Of a DNA stretch of 64,000 nucleotides, positions 9,424 to 18,016 are shown one piece after another. The DNA lies in NCBI RefSeq assembly GCF_016587355.1, contig NZ_BNJF01000003.1, positions 248,001 through 312,000 on the forward strand, read 5' to 3'. The first letter of the stretch is position 1; each line of letters begins with the position of its first letter. The stretch is from Ktedonospora formicarum. Its GTDB lineage: Bacteria; Chloroflexota; Ktedonobacteria; Ktedonobacterales; Ktedonobacteraceae. The translations under genes and the position numbers were made by a program. Under the pieces are notes generated by a model. It was not told the DNA's origin. It ran no database searches and saw nothing but the letters and a program-made list of their open reading frames with translations.

Positions 9424-9440
9424 ATGTCACCTGAAGTTGC
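9424..9440 (+). pseudogene. Truncated copy of the 33-aa short-ORF family
   Basis: The sequence reads in frame as LSHLMSPEVA, the same as residues 8-15 of the copies at 17489, 19598 and 26997. It is cut after that point by the left end of the IS5/IS427-like element at 9443. This dates the insertion after the repeat was already present. Confidence 0.6.
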
Positions 9441-9442
9441 TA

Positions 9443-10323
9443 AGAGCTTATCCGAAAACCATGTGATAGAATACCAGGCAAAAACGAATCAAGGAGAGGC
9501 AGATGGCAAGGACACGCCCATGGGAGGTCAGCGATGCATTGTGGGAGCATGTTGCTCCCTTTTTTCCTCCAGCCCCCTCGCATGCCAAAGGAGGCCGTCC
9601 GCGCCTGCCTGATCGCCAAGCCTTCGAGGCCATCGTCTACGTTTTGCGCACCGGCATCCAATGGAATGCCTTGCCACGGGAATTGGGAGCCAGTTCCACC
9701 ATTCACGATCGCTTTCAACAATGGGAGCAAGCGGGGCTGTTCAAGGCATTGTGGCAAGATGGACTGGCAACCTACGATGAGCTGGTGGGCATCCAGTGGG
9801 AGTGGCAAGCGATGGACGCAGCGATGAACAAATCCCCTTTTGGCGGCACCGCGACTGGTCCAAATCCCACCGATCGCGGCAAATTGGGGACAAAGCGAAG
9901 CGTGTTGACTGACGGGGCAGGGATCCCTCTGGCACTGGTGATCGATGGGGCCAATCGCCATGATGTCAAACTGCTCAGCGCTACCCTGGATGGAGTGCTC
10001 ATCCAGCGACCAGAACCCGACGGAGAGCGATTGGAGCAATTGTGTTTAGATGCTGCCTATGACTCAACCCCGGTCTATAAAGAACGTGTTGCTCGTCATT
10101 ATTGGCCGCACGTGCGTAGCTGAGGGCAGGAGCGTCTGGAGAAAGAGATTCTCCCAGGTTATCGCGCTCGTCGTTGGGTGGTGGAACGAACCCATGCCTG
10201 GCTCAACCGCTCTCGTCGGATCCTGATACGGTGGGAGAAAAAGGCGGAAAACTCTCTCGCCTTTCTTCATCTGGTTTGCGCGCAATTGCTCTTTGCGAAG
10301 ATTGCGGTTTTCGGATAAGCTCT
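9443..10323 (+). mobile_element. IS5-family (IS427-like) insertion sequence
   Basis: Inverted ends: GAGCTTATCCGAAAACC at 9444-9460 and its complement at 10306-10322, extending with the flanking bases to 20 bp. TA is present at both junctions (9441-9442 and 10324-10325), the target duplication usual for the IS427 subgroup. The element is about 880 bp with one transposase gene whose stop codon lies inside the right inverted repeat. It has inserted into a short-ORF repeat copy, and its right end abuts an IS630 element. Confidence 0.8.
9503..10318 (+). pseudogene. IS5-type transposase with an in-frame TGA
   Basis: The frame starts MARTRPWEVSDALWEHV and carries the N-terminal DUF4096-like domain (HAKGGRPRLPDRQAFEAIVY) and the DDE core (MDAAMNKSPFGGT, LCLDAAYDS). 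TGA at 10121 replaces what should be an Arg codon (HVRS-stop-GQERLEKE, CGA to TGA). Beyond it the same frame stays open to TAA at 10316 with the conserved YRARRWVVERTHAWLNRSRR block. One point mutation therefore removes the last 65 residues including the catalytic Glu region. The full length would be 271 aa. Confidence 0.85.
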
Positions 10324-10325
10324 TA

Positions 10326-11519
10326 GTACTCTGTCAAGATTGTATTTTCGGGTACAGACGTTCCAATTTGACACGAGCATCAGTTACGCCAAAACGCCAG
10401 TTAACTGTTGCTTTCTGAGCATTCCGGATAGTCTCCCAAGCGGTACTTTCGCGCTGTAGTGTGTATCTGTCGGGATACGCTGCTTTAGGCACTGGTTGAC
10501 CAGGACGGGAAGTTCAATTTCGACCATATTGAGCCAAGAGCCATGTTTGGGCGTAAAGTGAAGCTCCAGCTTATTGAGGATGCGCCGCGCTTCGGCTGGC
10601 TCGAAGGCTTCATAGAGTGAGGATGGTGAGCGGGTATTTAGGTTGTCCAATACCACACGAATTTTTTCGGCATAGGGGAAGTGAACATTCACTAACTCCC
10701 GCATACATTCGGCAAAGTCCTCTTTTCGACGTTGAGCGGTTACTATGGTTTGCCGCCAACCTGCCAGTGGCTGAAAGAACATGAACAAATTGCAGGTTCC
10801 ACGACGTTCATACTCGTAATCCTGCCGGGTGCGCCGCCCTGGTTTCATCGGTAAGCTCGGGCGGGTATCTGCCCGGAGAATACAGGGACGCTCATCAAAG
10901 CAGACAACCGGCAAACACGGTTTGAACGGCTCAGCATATAAATCCAAGACATCTTCCATGCGCCATACAAAATCGGCGCCGCCAGTCGGGATACACCATT
11001 GCTGCTTCAGCCATGGTTTGAGTTCGTTTTTTTGCAATCGGTCACGCACCGTCTCGTAGGACACCGGCGCATCAATGACGCCTAACTCCAACAACTTATC
11101 CGGCAGCATCCGCAACGGCCAGTGTTCTCGTCCTTCGGGAGCATCGCTGCAAGCCAGAGCAACCAAGAACGCCTCTTGCTTACCGTCCATTTTGCGCTTG
11201 CGTCCAGGTTTGGGCCGGTCTACCAAATTTCGGCTGAGGCGGTCGGCACACCAGTACTTTCTCGTTTCCGCAACTGTCACGGTCGTGATATGCAATAAAT
11301 TCGCAATCTCCTCATCTGTCTTGCCTGCATCGCTCAGCAAGAGCGTATGAGCGCGTCGAATTTGACGAACATTTGCTCCGCCTTTACTCACGATATTTTC
11401 TAACTGTTCTCGTTCTTCACCGCTCAAATGCACGACATACTTCTTGGGCATTAATACACGTTCCTTCCCTGGTTTGGCTGTATAATGGGTACAGTGGAAG
11501 CATATCTTGGCATTACACG
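10326..11519 (-). mobile_element. IS630-family insertion sequence (ends approximate)
   Basis: IS630 elements target TA. TA lies at 10324-10325 next to GTACTCTGTCAAGAT, and at 11520-11521 next to a related inverted end (ACGTGTAATGCCAAGAT on the other strand). The matching is imperfect, so the ends are an estimate. The TA at the left junction is shared with the neighbouring IS5-type element. Confidence 0.5.
10334..11451 (-). pseudogene. IS630 transposase with a C-terminal frameshift
   Basis: MPKKYVVHLSGEEREQLENI opens a helix-turn-helix domain (DEEIANLLHITTVTVAETRK), followed by the DDE nuclease: CFDER with the first Asp, VLDNLNTRSPSSLYEAF with the second, FTPKHGSWLNMVEIEL with the Glu. After QCLKQRIPTDT the frame goes astray; the expected ending (TLQRESTAWETIRN, then TVNWRFGVTDARVKLERLYP) continues in another frame and stops at 10334. 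The catalytic triad is intact and only the last 40 or so residues are altered, so activity is uncertain. Confidence 0.8.
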
Positions 11520-11521
11520 TT

Positions 11522-11647
11522 AGGGAAGAGTTTGTGAGCGAGCAAGACTGCTCAAAATTTCTACTTACCGAGGCTCTATCGGAGTCATTAGGGGCCAGGG
11601 AATGGGTATCTATGACGAGGTGAAGCAGTATCTTCTTCGGTTATACA
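11522..11647. other. Short gene-free stretch
   Basis: Between the IS630 element and the terminator of the esterase gene. The plus strand reads YLLRLYKEAAFGRQ-like text near 11625 but without a start; nothing firm is seen. Confidence 0.3.
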
Positions 11648-11674
11648 AGGAGGCTGCCTTTGGACGGCAGCCCC
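11648..11674 (-). terminator. Probable terminator of the esterase gene
   Basis: GGCTGCC (11652-11658) pairs with GGCAGCC (11666-11672) over a 7-nt loop. On the minus strand it lies 34 bp past the esterase stop and is followed by TCCTTGTAT, a weak T-rich tail. Confidence 0.5.
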
Positions 11675-11707
11675 TTTCGCTTAACAAACTGATTCTACAT
11701 CAAGCTG

Positions 11708-12490
11708 CTATCGTTCAACTTGTGGGTACACCATGGCGATTCCATGCAGGTAGGTAAGCGCAATCCCCTCGGAACCGTGACCTTCACCGGCATAGATTTC
11801 GCTGCTAACCGTCAAACCAGGATAGTTGCCTTGCTCTAAGAAGGTAACAAATCGCCGAAAGTTCGGAATGTCATCCTCCTCCAACTCACCTACGGAAAGG
11901 TAAAGCTGAATCGGATTGCTGCCATTGCGCGCAGCCAATTGCGCGTCGTGGTGAATCCAATAATCGTAGGTGGATTTCAGAATCGCGCTGCCGGAGATAT
12001 AGCGCTGAAAGGCATCCGGCTGCCGGAACAACGCATAGAGCACAAAGAAGCCACCCGACGAATAGCCTTGCAGGCAGCGATCCGAGGGAATGGTGCGATA
12101 GTTTGCATTAATAAAAGGGATCATCTCCTGCGTAAGGGCATCTAAAAAGAGGTGCGACACACTCTCGCTAGAGGCGCCGGGTACCCCGGGAATATCGAAA
12201 TCAAGGTCTCGTAACGCAGCGAATTCATCAGAGGTTTCCATGTCATAGCCAATGCCGACAATGATAAGCTCAGGTACTTTCCTGAACCAATTGCTAAAGC
12301 GCGTCAACCCAGCCGCCACACCAAAGTTGTAATCACCGTCTAACACATAAATCACGGGATACGCCTGTGTAGATGTCTTGTAGCTGTCCGGAAGAGCGAC
12401 GGACAGGTGATATTCCCGACCACGGATAGTAGAGAAGAGCGTTCGCTCCTCTGTGCCAAACAAGGCTGCCCGTGGATACCGTTCACTCAT
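11708..12490 (-). CDS. Alpha/beta hydrolase, esterase D / siderophore-esterase type
   Basis: A 260-aa protein of the putative-esterase (YbbA/Fes/IroE) family, which hydrolyses acyl or enterobactin-type esters. The nucleophile elbow is GYSSGG with Ser144; His238 in AGEGHGS is the likely catalytic base, and the Asp/Glu-rich segment GELEEDD near 201 could hold the acid. VIYVLDGDYNFG near residue 45 is the usual first core strand and oxyanion loop. No signal peptide is seen, so it is probably cytoplasmic. AAGGAGG seven bases upstream decides the start; the 44 codons before it are not part of the protein. It has a terminator of its own and sits between two mobile elements, so it appears monocistronic. 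Confidence 0.8.
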   Translation of the reverse strand: MSERYPRAALFGTEERTLFSTIRGREYHLSVALPDSYKTSTQAYPVIYVLDGDYNFGVAAGLTRFSNWFRKVPELIIVGIGYDMETSDEFAALRDLDFDIPGVPGASSESVSHLFLDALTQEMIPFINANYRTIPSDRCLQGYSSGGFFVLYALFRQPDAFQRYISGSAILKSTYDYWIHHDAQLAARNGSNPIQLYLSVGELEEDDIPNFRRFVTFLEQGNYPGLTVSSEIYAGEGHGSEGIALTYLHGIAMVYPQVER

Positions 12491-12636
12491 ATATGCCTCC
12501 TTAAGTTTATCATGCCGCCGAGATTCTGCTGGTCTTGGCTCCTTTGATATGCCCGCAGGAGCTACGCCAGAGTTCTCGGCAAAAACTATTGCGGAAGATA
12601 GCCTCAGTTGCTCTGAGGTCACTGGTGATTATAGTT

Positions 12637-12666
12637 CCAAAAGTCTAGCGAATGCTAGACTTTTGG
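12637..12666. repeat. Right-end hairpin of the IS200/IS605-type element
   Basis: CCAAAAGTCTAGC and its complement flank a GAAT loop. The tnpB stop codon (complement at 12645-12647) falls inside it. In IS200/IS605 elements a subterminal hairpin at the right end is the transposase recognition site, and the 3' part of tnpB plus the right end is transcribed as the guide (omega or reRNA). The position here fits that role. Confidence 0.65.
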
Positions 12667-15600
12667 GTTCGGAGGGGAACGACGATCCTCACAGGATGCA
12701 CTACCAAAGACGGTGGTAATGCGACCAGCGTCTCCTTCACATCCTTTATCCCATTGCGAAACGCATCTGGGAGTGCTTTGCGCAAGATGTTATAGCTACC
12801 ATTCACATCCGCATTGAACGTTCTCCCACTCTTTGCCTTGTAGAGCCCGCGTGAGATCCGTCTTCCACTGAAAACGGGCTTCTCTTTTGTGCCAATGACG
12901 GGAATGGGATCCAGGTCCAGAAAACTTGCCTTACTCGTGTAACTTTCTTCTTGCACGATCACCTGCATTCCAACCAGTTCCGCCTTATAGGTGAGCATAC
13001 TAACCAATCTGGCATGTGGCAACTGCACAAAATGCTGGTTGTTCTTCTTGCCCAGAGAGGCTTCTTGCTTCCACTCAGGATTGTTCCCGATGACCAGGGT
13101 GCCTATCCCTTCAGCCACCAGCAGGTCAATGATGCATCTGGAAATGGTATGCATAGAGTGATCAAGGCGTCTGGTTCGCTTCGCTGAAACACGTTCGAGT
13201 TCGCGTGAGGTGTGATGATTGCGACTCATCTTCTTCCGAAGTGCGGTCGCATGCTTGTTATAGCGTTGGTTGACACTCTTGAGTGGTCGCCCGTTGACAA
13301 GTCGAGGCACGAAGCCCCTTTTGTTTGATGTTAGCGCCACCAGATTGTTCACACCAAGGTCGATTGCTCCAACAAGCGAGGGATCTGTCTGTGTCTGCGC
13401 TTCTGTTTGAGCATAGACGACTTCCACGACAGAGTCTCCGCTCCCCTTGGGCACGATGCGAACCTGATCAACCGTTCTGCATCTGGTGCGCACCTCTATC
13501 CCAAGCTGCGATGGCTTGATGATGCCCTTCCTGAGTGCAGGTCGTGAGAGCGCCTGGATGCTATAGACAAGCACATTCCTCCCTCGTTGCTTGTCTTTGT
13601 AGCCTGGCAGCTTCGGGCGACCCTTGAACCTGGATGGATCCTCTTTATAGGCTCGCAGTGCCGCAAAGAAGGAGGTCCAGTTCTTGTCTACAAGCCTGAG
13701 GACCTGCTGAGACACTTTGGTTGGCAGAGCGCGGTACACCTCATGCTTCTGCATCCTGCGATCCATCGCACGATAGTTGAGGTGCTTGCCCGTGAAGATG
13801 AAATGGTGCCTGATCTCATAGGTAGAGTAGGCGACCAGCGCGTTACCTTTTGTTGGCACGCTTCCAATCGCCCCTCTCCAAACCGTGCTGGCATGTTTCC
13901 ATGCACACGGCTCTCTAGCGGTTTGTTCCGATAGATTTGTCATACTTTCCTGCATGGATTTCGTGATGACAGGTACGGCATACCACGAGGGTTTTACGGC
14001 GCATTGCTGCCATCCGTCTTTTCCATCGCGGTGTTTCTCTTCCTCCCTTGTTTTCCAGATCTGCGAGTTTACGGATATGATGGACTTCTGTGTACTCTCT
14101 TGATCCGCAGAGTTCACAAGTGGTTGCCCTAAACCTTTTCACAAGTTCTGTGCTCCCATAAGCTGGAAAGGGGGGATGATCATTCAGGATTGCTGCTGGT
14201 TGCCTTTTTAGGGAAATGCCGCCGAATCTGGCTACAAGCGGGGTTTTTCCTTCTCGTTCAAGCGTCGTTGCAAGACAGCGAAGCGTTTTTCCCTCCAGTG
14301 TTTGCACACTGGATTGATACTTTGCAATGATTGCCTTCATACTTACTTTGTATTTGGCAGCCAGGGTCTTCATGAGTGATATTCGCATGACCCAGTGGAG
14401 ATACCCTAGTTTGCTCACATCGTAGGCCAACAGATAGTATTGGACAATCCCTCTGTATACCTGTTGGTATTGATAGATGATAGCAAAGTCGCTTTCTTCC
14501 ATTTTCTCGGCTCGATGGATAATCTTTCCCTGTTGCATGTAGGCAACGCATTTCTTTTCTATGAGATCACGAGGAACTCGTAGCCCAACTCTACCATTCA
14601 CCGCTCGCTTTCCTCTGGTGATTTGGTTATCGCCTTGCTGGTTTATGATTTCATAGCCAAGAAACCGCGCTGACTGCTGCGTTGCATTGGTAATCAGCGT
14701 CTTTTCTTCGGACAGTTCCAGTTTGAGGTTGGCTTGTAACCACTCTTTGATCTGTCGTTTGATTTCTTCTGCTTCCTCTTTTGGGCCAATGAATCCGAAG
14801 AGTGTGTCATCTGCATAGCGAACATAGCGCAATCGTCTGTAATTAGGGTCTCTGGGATCTCTCGATGGAAGACTTCGTTGTCGTTTTACCACTTCTTTGA
14901 CTTGATCTCGTTGCCCTTGTTTTCTTAACTTGTAGAGTTGATTGCATGTTTGCTGCCATGATGAATTGAGCTTGCGCTTTTCACCCTTCGTGTATTGTGG
15001 GATGAGCACCGTTTCTACCCAGTTATCAAACTTATTCAGGTAGAGATTACTGAGTATGGGAGAGATAACCCCTCCTTGCGGGCAACCGCTTAGAGTGGCA
15101 TTCCAGTGCCATTCTTCTAGGTATCCAGCTTTCAGGAGCTTGCTGATGAGCTGGATGAATCGGCCATCGTGGATTGTTTCGCTCAGGATCTCAACGAGTA
15201 TCCCGTGATCCATTGTGTCGAAATACTGAGCGATATCTCCTTCGAGAAACCATCGTACTCCTGTCCACTCGTGCTGTATTTCTGACAGCGCTGTGTGACA
15301 TCCGCGTTCCGGTCGGAAACCATGGGATTGTGGGCTGAACCGTGGCTCAAAATATGCTTCCAGGATCAACCTGAGCACTTCTTGTACCAGCTTGTCAGAC
15401 CAGGTTGGGATACCTAAAGGACGCTTCTTACCGTTTTTCTTCAGTATATATGTCCTTCTTGCTGGCTTCCATTCATATCGTTCATATCGCAAAGCTTCTA
15501 TGATGGTATGAATTTTTGCTAGCGACATCCCATCCGCAGTTTCCGATGTTACTCCTTTTGTCATGGCTCCTTCATTGGAGTAGATTCGGGAGTAGGCCAG

Positions 15601-16321
15601 GATATATAGCTCTGGGTTGAATAGGTGCCGATAGACCCGTTCGAGTGGCAATCCTTTCTTGCCGCGTTCTCGGATGATTGAGAGGACAGTCTCAGCATCT
15701 CGCATCTCGCGTACCTTGACTTTCTTTTCAATCGAAACCACCTACGCTCCTTCGCCGTGTGGACGGCTTTCCCGTCCTCTGACTACTATGAGCGTTCCGT
15801 TGCCATAGCACTCTCGTGCCGTAGGCAATCCCGTGTTCCATCAACGAAGTACATGAGCACCACTTAGGCCATCCGTTCGTCCGTTATCGCCTCTCGTCGA
15901 GACGCACCACCATCGTAGAAAGGTTGCTTACCACAGCGCTCTCTAGGTATGCATACGATGGAACTGGTTGTAGTCAGGCGTTTTTCCAGCAGGTCAACGG
16001 TCCCCATAGTCTCGGACTGGATTTTGGGCAGTGTAGCTCTGGCCATATGGCGCGGGGCTTGCGGCTCTTCAGTTCGCAACGCCTCTGAACTTTATCCGCT
16101 TTCCCAATATGCTGCTTTCCCCTCCGGGTTTCCCTTTCAGGTAGATTGGGTGCCTCAGTAACGTTTCTTTCAGTTACTCTGTTGTCTCAACAGGATACTT
16201 CGCCGTGTGACACGGCGCACAGGGCGGCATTATAGAGATTCTTCGCGGCAAAACAGGCACGATCAATGAGCCGAGAGCGTGGATCACTTCGAGCAATGAT
16301 GTGCTTCTCAACCAGGTGCAT
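12645..16321 (-). CDS. tnpB: tnpB (RNA-guided nuclease of IS605/IS1341 type), split by a group II intron
   Basis: Exon 1 is 16321-16221 (MHLVEKHIIARSDPR..., ending in NLYNAA and two bases of the next codon). Exon 2 is 13821-12645 (YEIRHHFIFTG onward). Joining them gives CTC at the junction and an open frame of 425 codons, the normal TnpB length, so splicing would restore the protein. RuvC-like residues are Asp188 (AIDLGVNN), Glu271 (VAEGIGTLVIG) and Asp372 (NADVNGSYN). The zinc-ribbon CXXC pairs usual between the last two are absent; the corresponding stretch is EESYTSKASFLDLDP. There is no tnpA, as in IS1341-like elements. The start is inferred from family N-termini; an upstream ATG at 16369 is possible. 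Confidence 0.8.
13881..13913 (-). ncRNA. Group II intron domain V
   Basis: On the minus strand the hairpin starts GAGCCGTGTGCATGGAAA and returns CATGCCAGCACGGTT. It has the AGC catalytic triad near the 5' side, a GAAA tetraloop and a two-base bulge on the 3' arm, all features of domain V, the active-site helix of the ribozyme. It lies just past the stop codon of the intron-encoded protein and about 60 bp before the 3' splice site. Confidence 0.85.
13915..15741 (-). CDS. ltrA: Group II intron-encoded protein (reverse transcriptase-maturase-HNH)
   Basis: A 608-aa multifunctional protein that aids splicing and copies the intron into new DNA sites. The reverse transcriptase spans about residues 60-370: KRPLGIPTWSDK, HGFRPERGCHTAL, then QGGVISPILSNLYLNKFD and the active-site YADD (VRYADDTLFGF). 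The maturase/X domain follows at about 400-500. The C-terminal HNH endonuclease has zinc-ligand pairs CELC and CRTC around VHHIRKL and HHEIH. All domains look intact. Translation starts at GTG with AAGGAG seven bases upstream. The gene ends just before domain V, as in most bacterial introns. Confidence 0.92.
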   Translation of the reverse strand: MVSIEKKVKVREMRDAETVLSIIRERGKKGLPLERVYRHLFNPELYILAYSRIYSNEGAMTKGVTSETADGMSLAKIHTIIEALRYERYEWKPARRTYILKKNGKKRPLGIPTWSDKLVQEVLRLILEAYFEPRFSPQSHGFRPERGCHTALSEIQHEWTGVRWFLEGDIAQYFDTMDHGILVEILSETIHDGRFIQLISKLLKAGYLEEWHWNATLSGCPQGGVISPILSNLYLNKFDNWVETVLIPQYTKGEKRKLNSSWQQTCNQLYKLRKQGQRDQVKEVVKRQRSLPSRDPRDPNYRRLRYVRYADDTLFGFIGPKEEAEEIKRQIKEWLQANLKLELSEEKTLITNATQQSARFLGYEIINQQGDNQITRGKRAVNGRVGLRVPRDLIEKKCVAYMQQGKIIHRAEKMEESDFAIIYQYQQVYRGIVQYYLLAYDVSKLGYLHWVMRISLMKTLAAKYKVSMKAIIAKYQSSVQTLEGKTLRCLATTLEREGKTPLVARFGGISLKRQPAAILNDHPPFPAYGSTELVKRFRATTCELCGSREYTEVHHIRKLADLENKGGRETPRWKRRMAAMRRKTLVVCRTCHHEIHAGKYDKSIGTNR

Positions 16322-16375
16322 GGTCAGCCTCCAATTTCTGCACAATCCGCTCGGTTGCGTGTTGAGCATGCCGTT

Positions 16376-16391
16376 GCCCAGAGAGCTGGGC
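16376..16391. repeat. Candidate left-end hairpin of the tnpB element
   Basis: GCCCAG and CTGGGC flank an AGAG loop, about 55 bp upstream of the tnpB start. IS200/IS605 left ends carry such a small hairpin. With 12637-12666 it would bracket an element of about 3.7 kb, or 1.3-1.4 kb without the intron. Confidence 0.4.
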
Positions 16392-16529
16392 GCAGGCTGC
16401 GTTTCATGCGCAAATCATAGCATATTAGTCAGTGATGATCAAGAATTCACTATATATTCAAAGATTGGTTTCAATACTCTTGATGCCATTAGTAGATAGA
16501 TCTACTGAGATCCTCTTCAATGGGACATA
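16392..16529. other. Gene-free stretch
   Basis: AT-rich. A short dyad AGTAGATAGATCTACTG lies at 16490-16506. No gene is seen. Confidence 0.3.
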
Positions 16530-16803
16530 TTGCTCGCTATTTTGAGCAACATTCAATTTTACGACTGGCCTTGGTATCGCTGCCGTTTCCAATCTACTCT
16601 GGCGTTCGAACCTTATAAGCCTTTGTTTGACCAGGAGCTTAAATTGCTCGAAGGCAAAGGCGCTGACGAGGAATGGTTCGCGGCTTACGAAAAAATCGAA
16701 GGCCTTGCTTTGACTCTCAGGTAACCAGCCAAGCGAAGTCCACCGAACTTTTCTTGCTTCACGTCGACGGCGAAATGGCACGGTTCAAGGCTGTCTTCGA
16801 CTG
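16530..16803 (+). pseudogene. Frameshifted fragment of an unknown protein
   Basis: FYDWPWYRCRFQSTLAFEP, then PLFDQELKLLEGKGADEEWF and EGLALTLR read like a real soluble protein. The frame ends at 16724, but STELFLLHVDGEMARFKAVFD in the next frame looks like its natural ending, stopping at 16803. Family not recognised. The minus-strand frame over the same bases has no protein-like composition. Confidence 0.45.
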
Positions 16804-17094
16804 ACCATTAGCCTTTCCGAAGGCGAAAGCGTACCTAAAGCTATCTTTCTGACAGAGTACTAGCTAATCCACTTAATAGTCCCAGGGAACAGAAGAAGAA
16901 CACTAGCTCCCACATATAAGAACCGACATTTAAATTGAGTTGTGATTCAACTCTTGCCCCTATTCCAATAGATTTGCAAATGCACCATGTTTAGCTGGAA
17001 TTTCCTATCTTTGCTTCTTAAATGGTAGTTGTAGGTAATGAGTATCTGAGACCTCAGTGCAATTTTACCTTTATACACTACTGGTTTCAATAGA

Positions 17095-17502
17095 ATGGGA
17101 ACCTTTTATCGCCTTGTCTGTGCGATGTGCTTGATTGCCTACAACTATTTCAGACACCCGCAAGAATGGCGTCGAATGAGAGCCTGGGATCTGTGGCAAC
17201 AAGGATGGAAACAGAAGGAGATCGCGAACGCGTTAGGAGTCACAAAGGGAGCCGTGAGCCAATGGATCAAGCGAGGCAGAGAAGAAGGAGCCCAAAAAGG
17301 CTGTGACGGAGTATTGCCAAAGGGGCGAAACCACGTCTTAGTGAAGTTGACCCGCTTTAGAAGAGTGGTTTTCCCTCGTGATCATTGTGCGAACGGATCA
17401 TGGTTGTATCGCCACTTATGCCACACAACAAAAAGCATCGTTCAGCACCGCTTCTCATATGTATATGACGAGCCTATGAATGAGAGATATGGTGTGTTGT
17501 AA
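17095..17502 (+). pseudogene. Helix-turn-helix fragment of an IS630-type transposase
   Basis: HPQEWRRMRAWDLWQQGWKQ followed by KEIANALGVTKGAVSQWIKR is the helix-turn-helix N-terminus typical of IS630-like transposases. The homology stops at about 17330; the rest of the frame runs into the dispersed repeat at 17345. The DDE domain is absent, so this is a dead fragment. Confidence 0.65.
17345..17488 (+). repeat. Dispersed repeat, copy A
   Basis: From GTTGACC, then TTTAGAAG, to GTTTTCCCTCGT and on to CTATGAATGAGAGATATGG, the sequence matches 31486-31655 for about 145 bp with roughly three quarters identity. Its 5' part also appears near 18590-18656. It runs directly into a copy of the short-ORF family, so it may be that element's 5' region. 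Confidence 0.55.
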
Positions 17503-17590
17503 ATTTAGTCATCTGATGCGACCCGAAGTTGCCAGGGACCTAGAAAGACTGACAAAAGACCTGGCAGAGCTGTTAAGGATCACGCACTAG
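17489..17590 (+). CDS. Short conserved ORF, copy 1 (33 aa)
   Basis: Reads MVCCKFSHLM, then RPEVARDLERLTKDLAELL and RITH. It is one of three full-length copies (also 19598 and 26997) plus a 24-codon copy at 21416. All stop at the same place, have no indels, and differ mostly at third codon positions. GAGAG lies just ahead of the ATG. The second half is predicted to form a charged amphipathic helix. Function unknown; not a recognised leader peptide. Confidence 0.5.
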   Translation: MVCCKFSHLMRPEVARDLERLTKDLAELLRITH

Positions 17591-18016
17591 GGGCGTATGG
17601 CGAGAGGGATGGAGAGGTGAACCTGCGCATCTTCGTCCTTCTCACCCTGACTCACTTGTCTCTTCCTTCTTCCCATCGCTCACCGAAGAGGTGCCTCATA
17701 TGAAGCGGGAAGAGGAAAAGCCTCCCAAAGAGTCTACGATCTGCTAAAAGGTCTAACAATTTCACAAACGTTTTTTTCAAAGTCTCCTCATATCGCAAAC
17801 GTCTCTAGAACTGCCTTGCACTTGGAGCAATCCCTCATGACATGTAGAAGCTTTCTCTCTCCCTTGCTAAAAACAGCAAAATCCCAGGCCCCTATCTGAA
17901 GTTAAGAACCTGCCGAACGGGTGGACGAGCGAATGACGCTGGCCCACCCATTCGATTGTGTGTTCCTTGCCCAATCTTCAGTTGTTCCTCAGAGCGAGGA
18001 GGAGAGCGTCAGCGGC
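17591..18016. other. Gene-free region
   Basis: Follows the short ORF; the first 40 bases partly resemble the stem-loop block after the other copies (GGGGCGTATGGCGAGAGGGA). The rest is A/T-rich with runs of T and no protein-like frame. Confidence 0.3.

Larger units (their letters stand above)
13822..16220 (-). mobile_element. Group II intron inserted in tnpB
   Basis: Reading the minus strand, the intron starts GTGCG (consensus GUGYG) right after exon 1 and ends CTAC (consensus AY) right before exon 2, 2399 bp in all. Exon frame continuity across these exact points supports the boundaries. The 5' part (about 480 bp) is non-coding, as expected for domains I-III, then comes the intron-encoded protein, then domain V and VI. 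An A seven bases from the 3' end is a reasonable branch point. Exon-binding sites were not found by eye. The element appears complete. Confidence 0.85.

Noticed and set aside
16392..16529. tRNA or rRNA genes in gene-free stretches
   Set aside because: No cloverleaf with a T-arm consensus (GGTTCGAATCC-like) or rRNA signature was found in this or the other gaps by eye.
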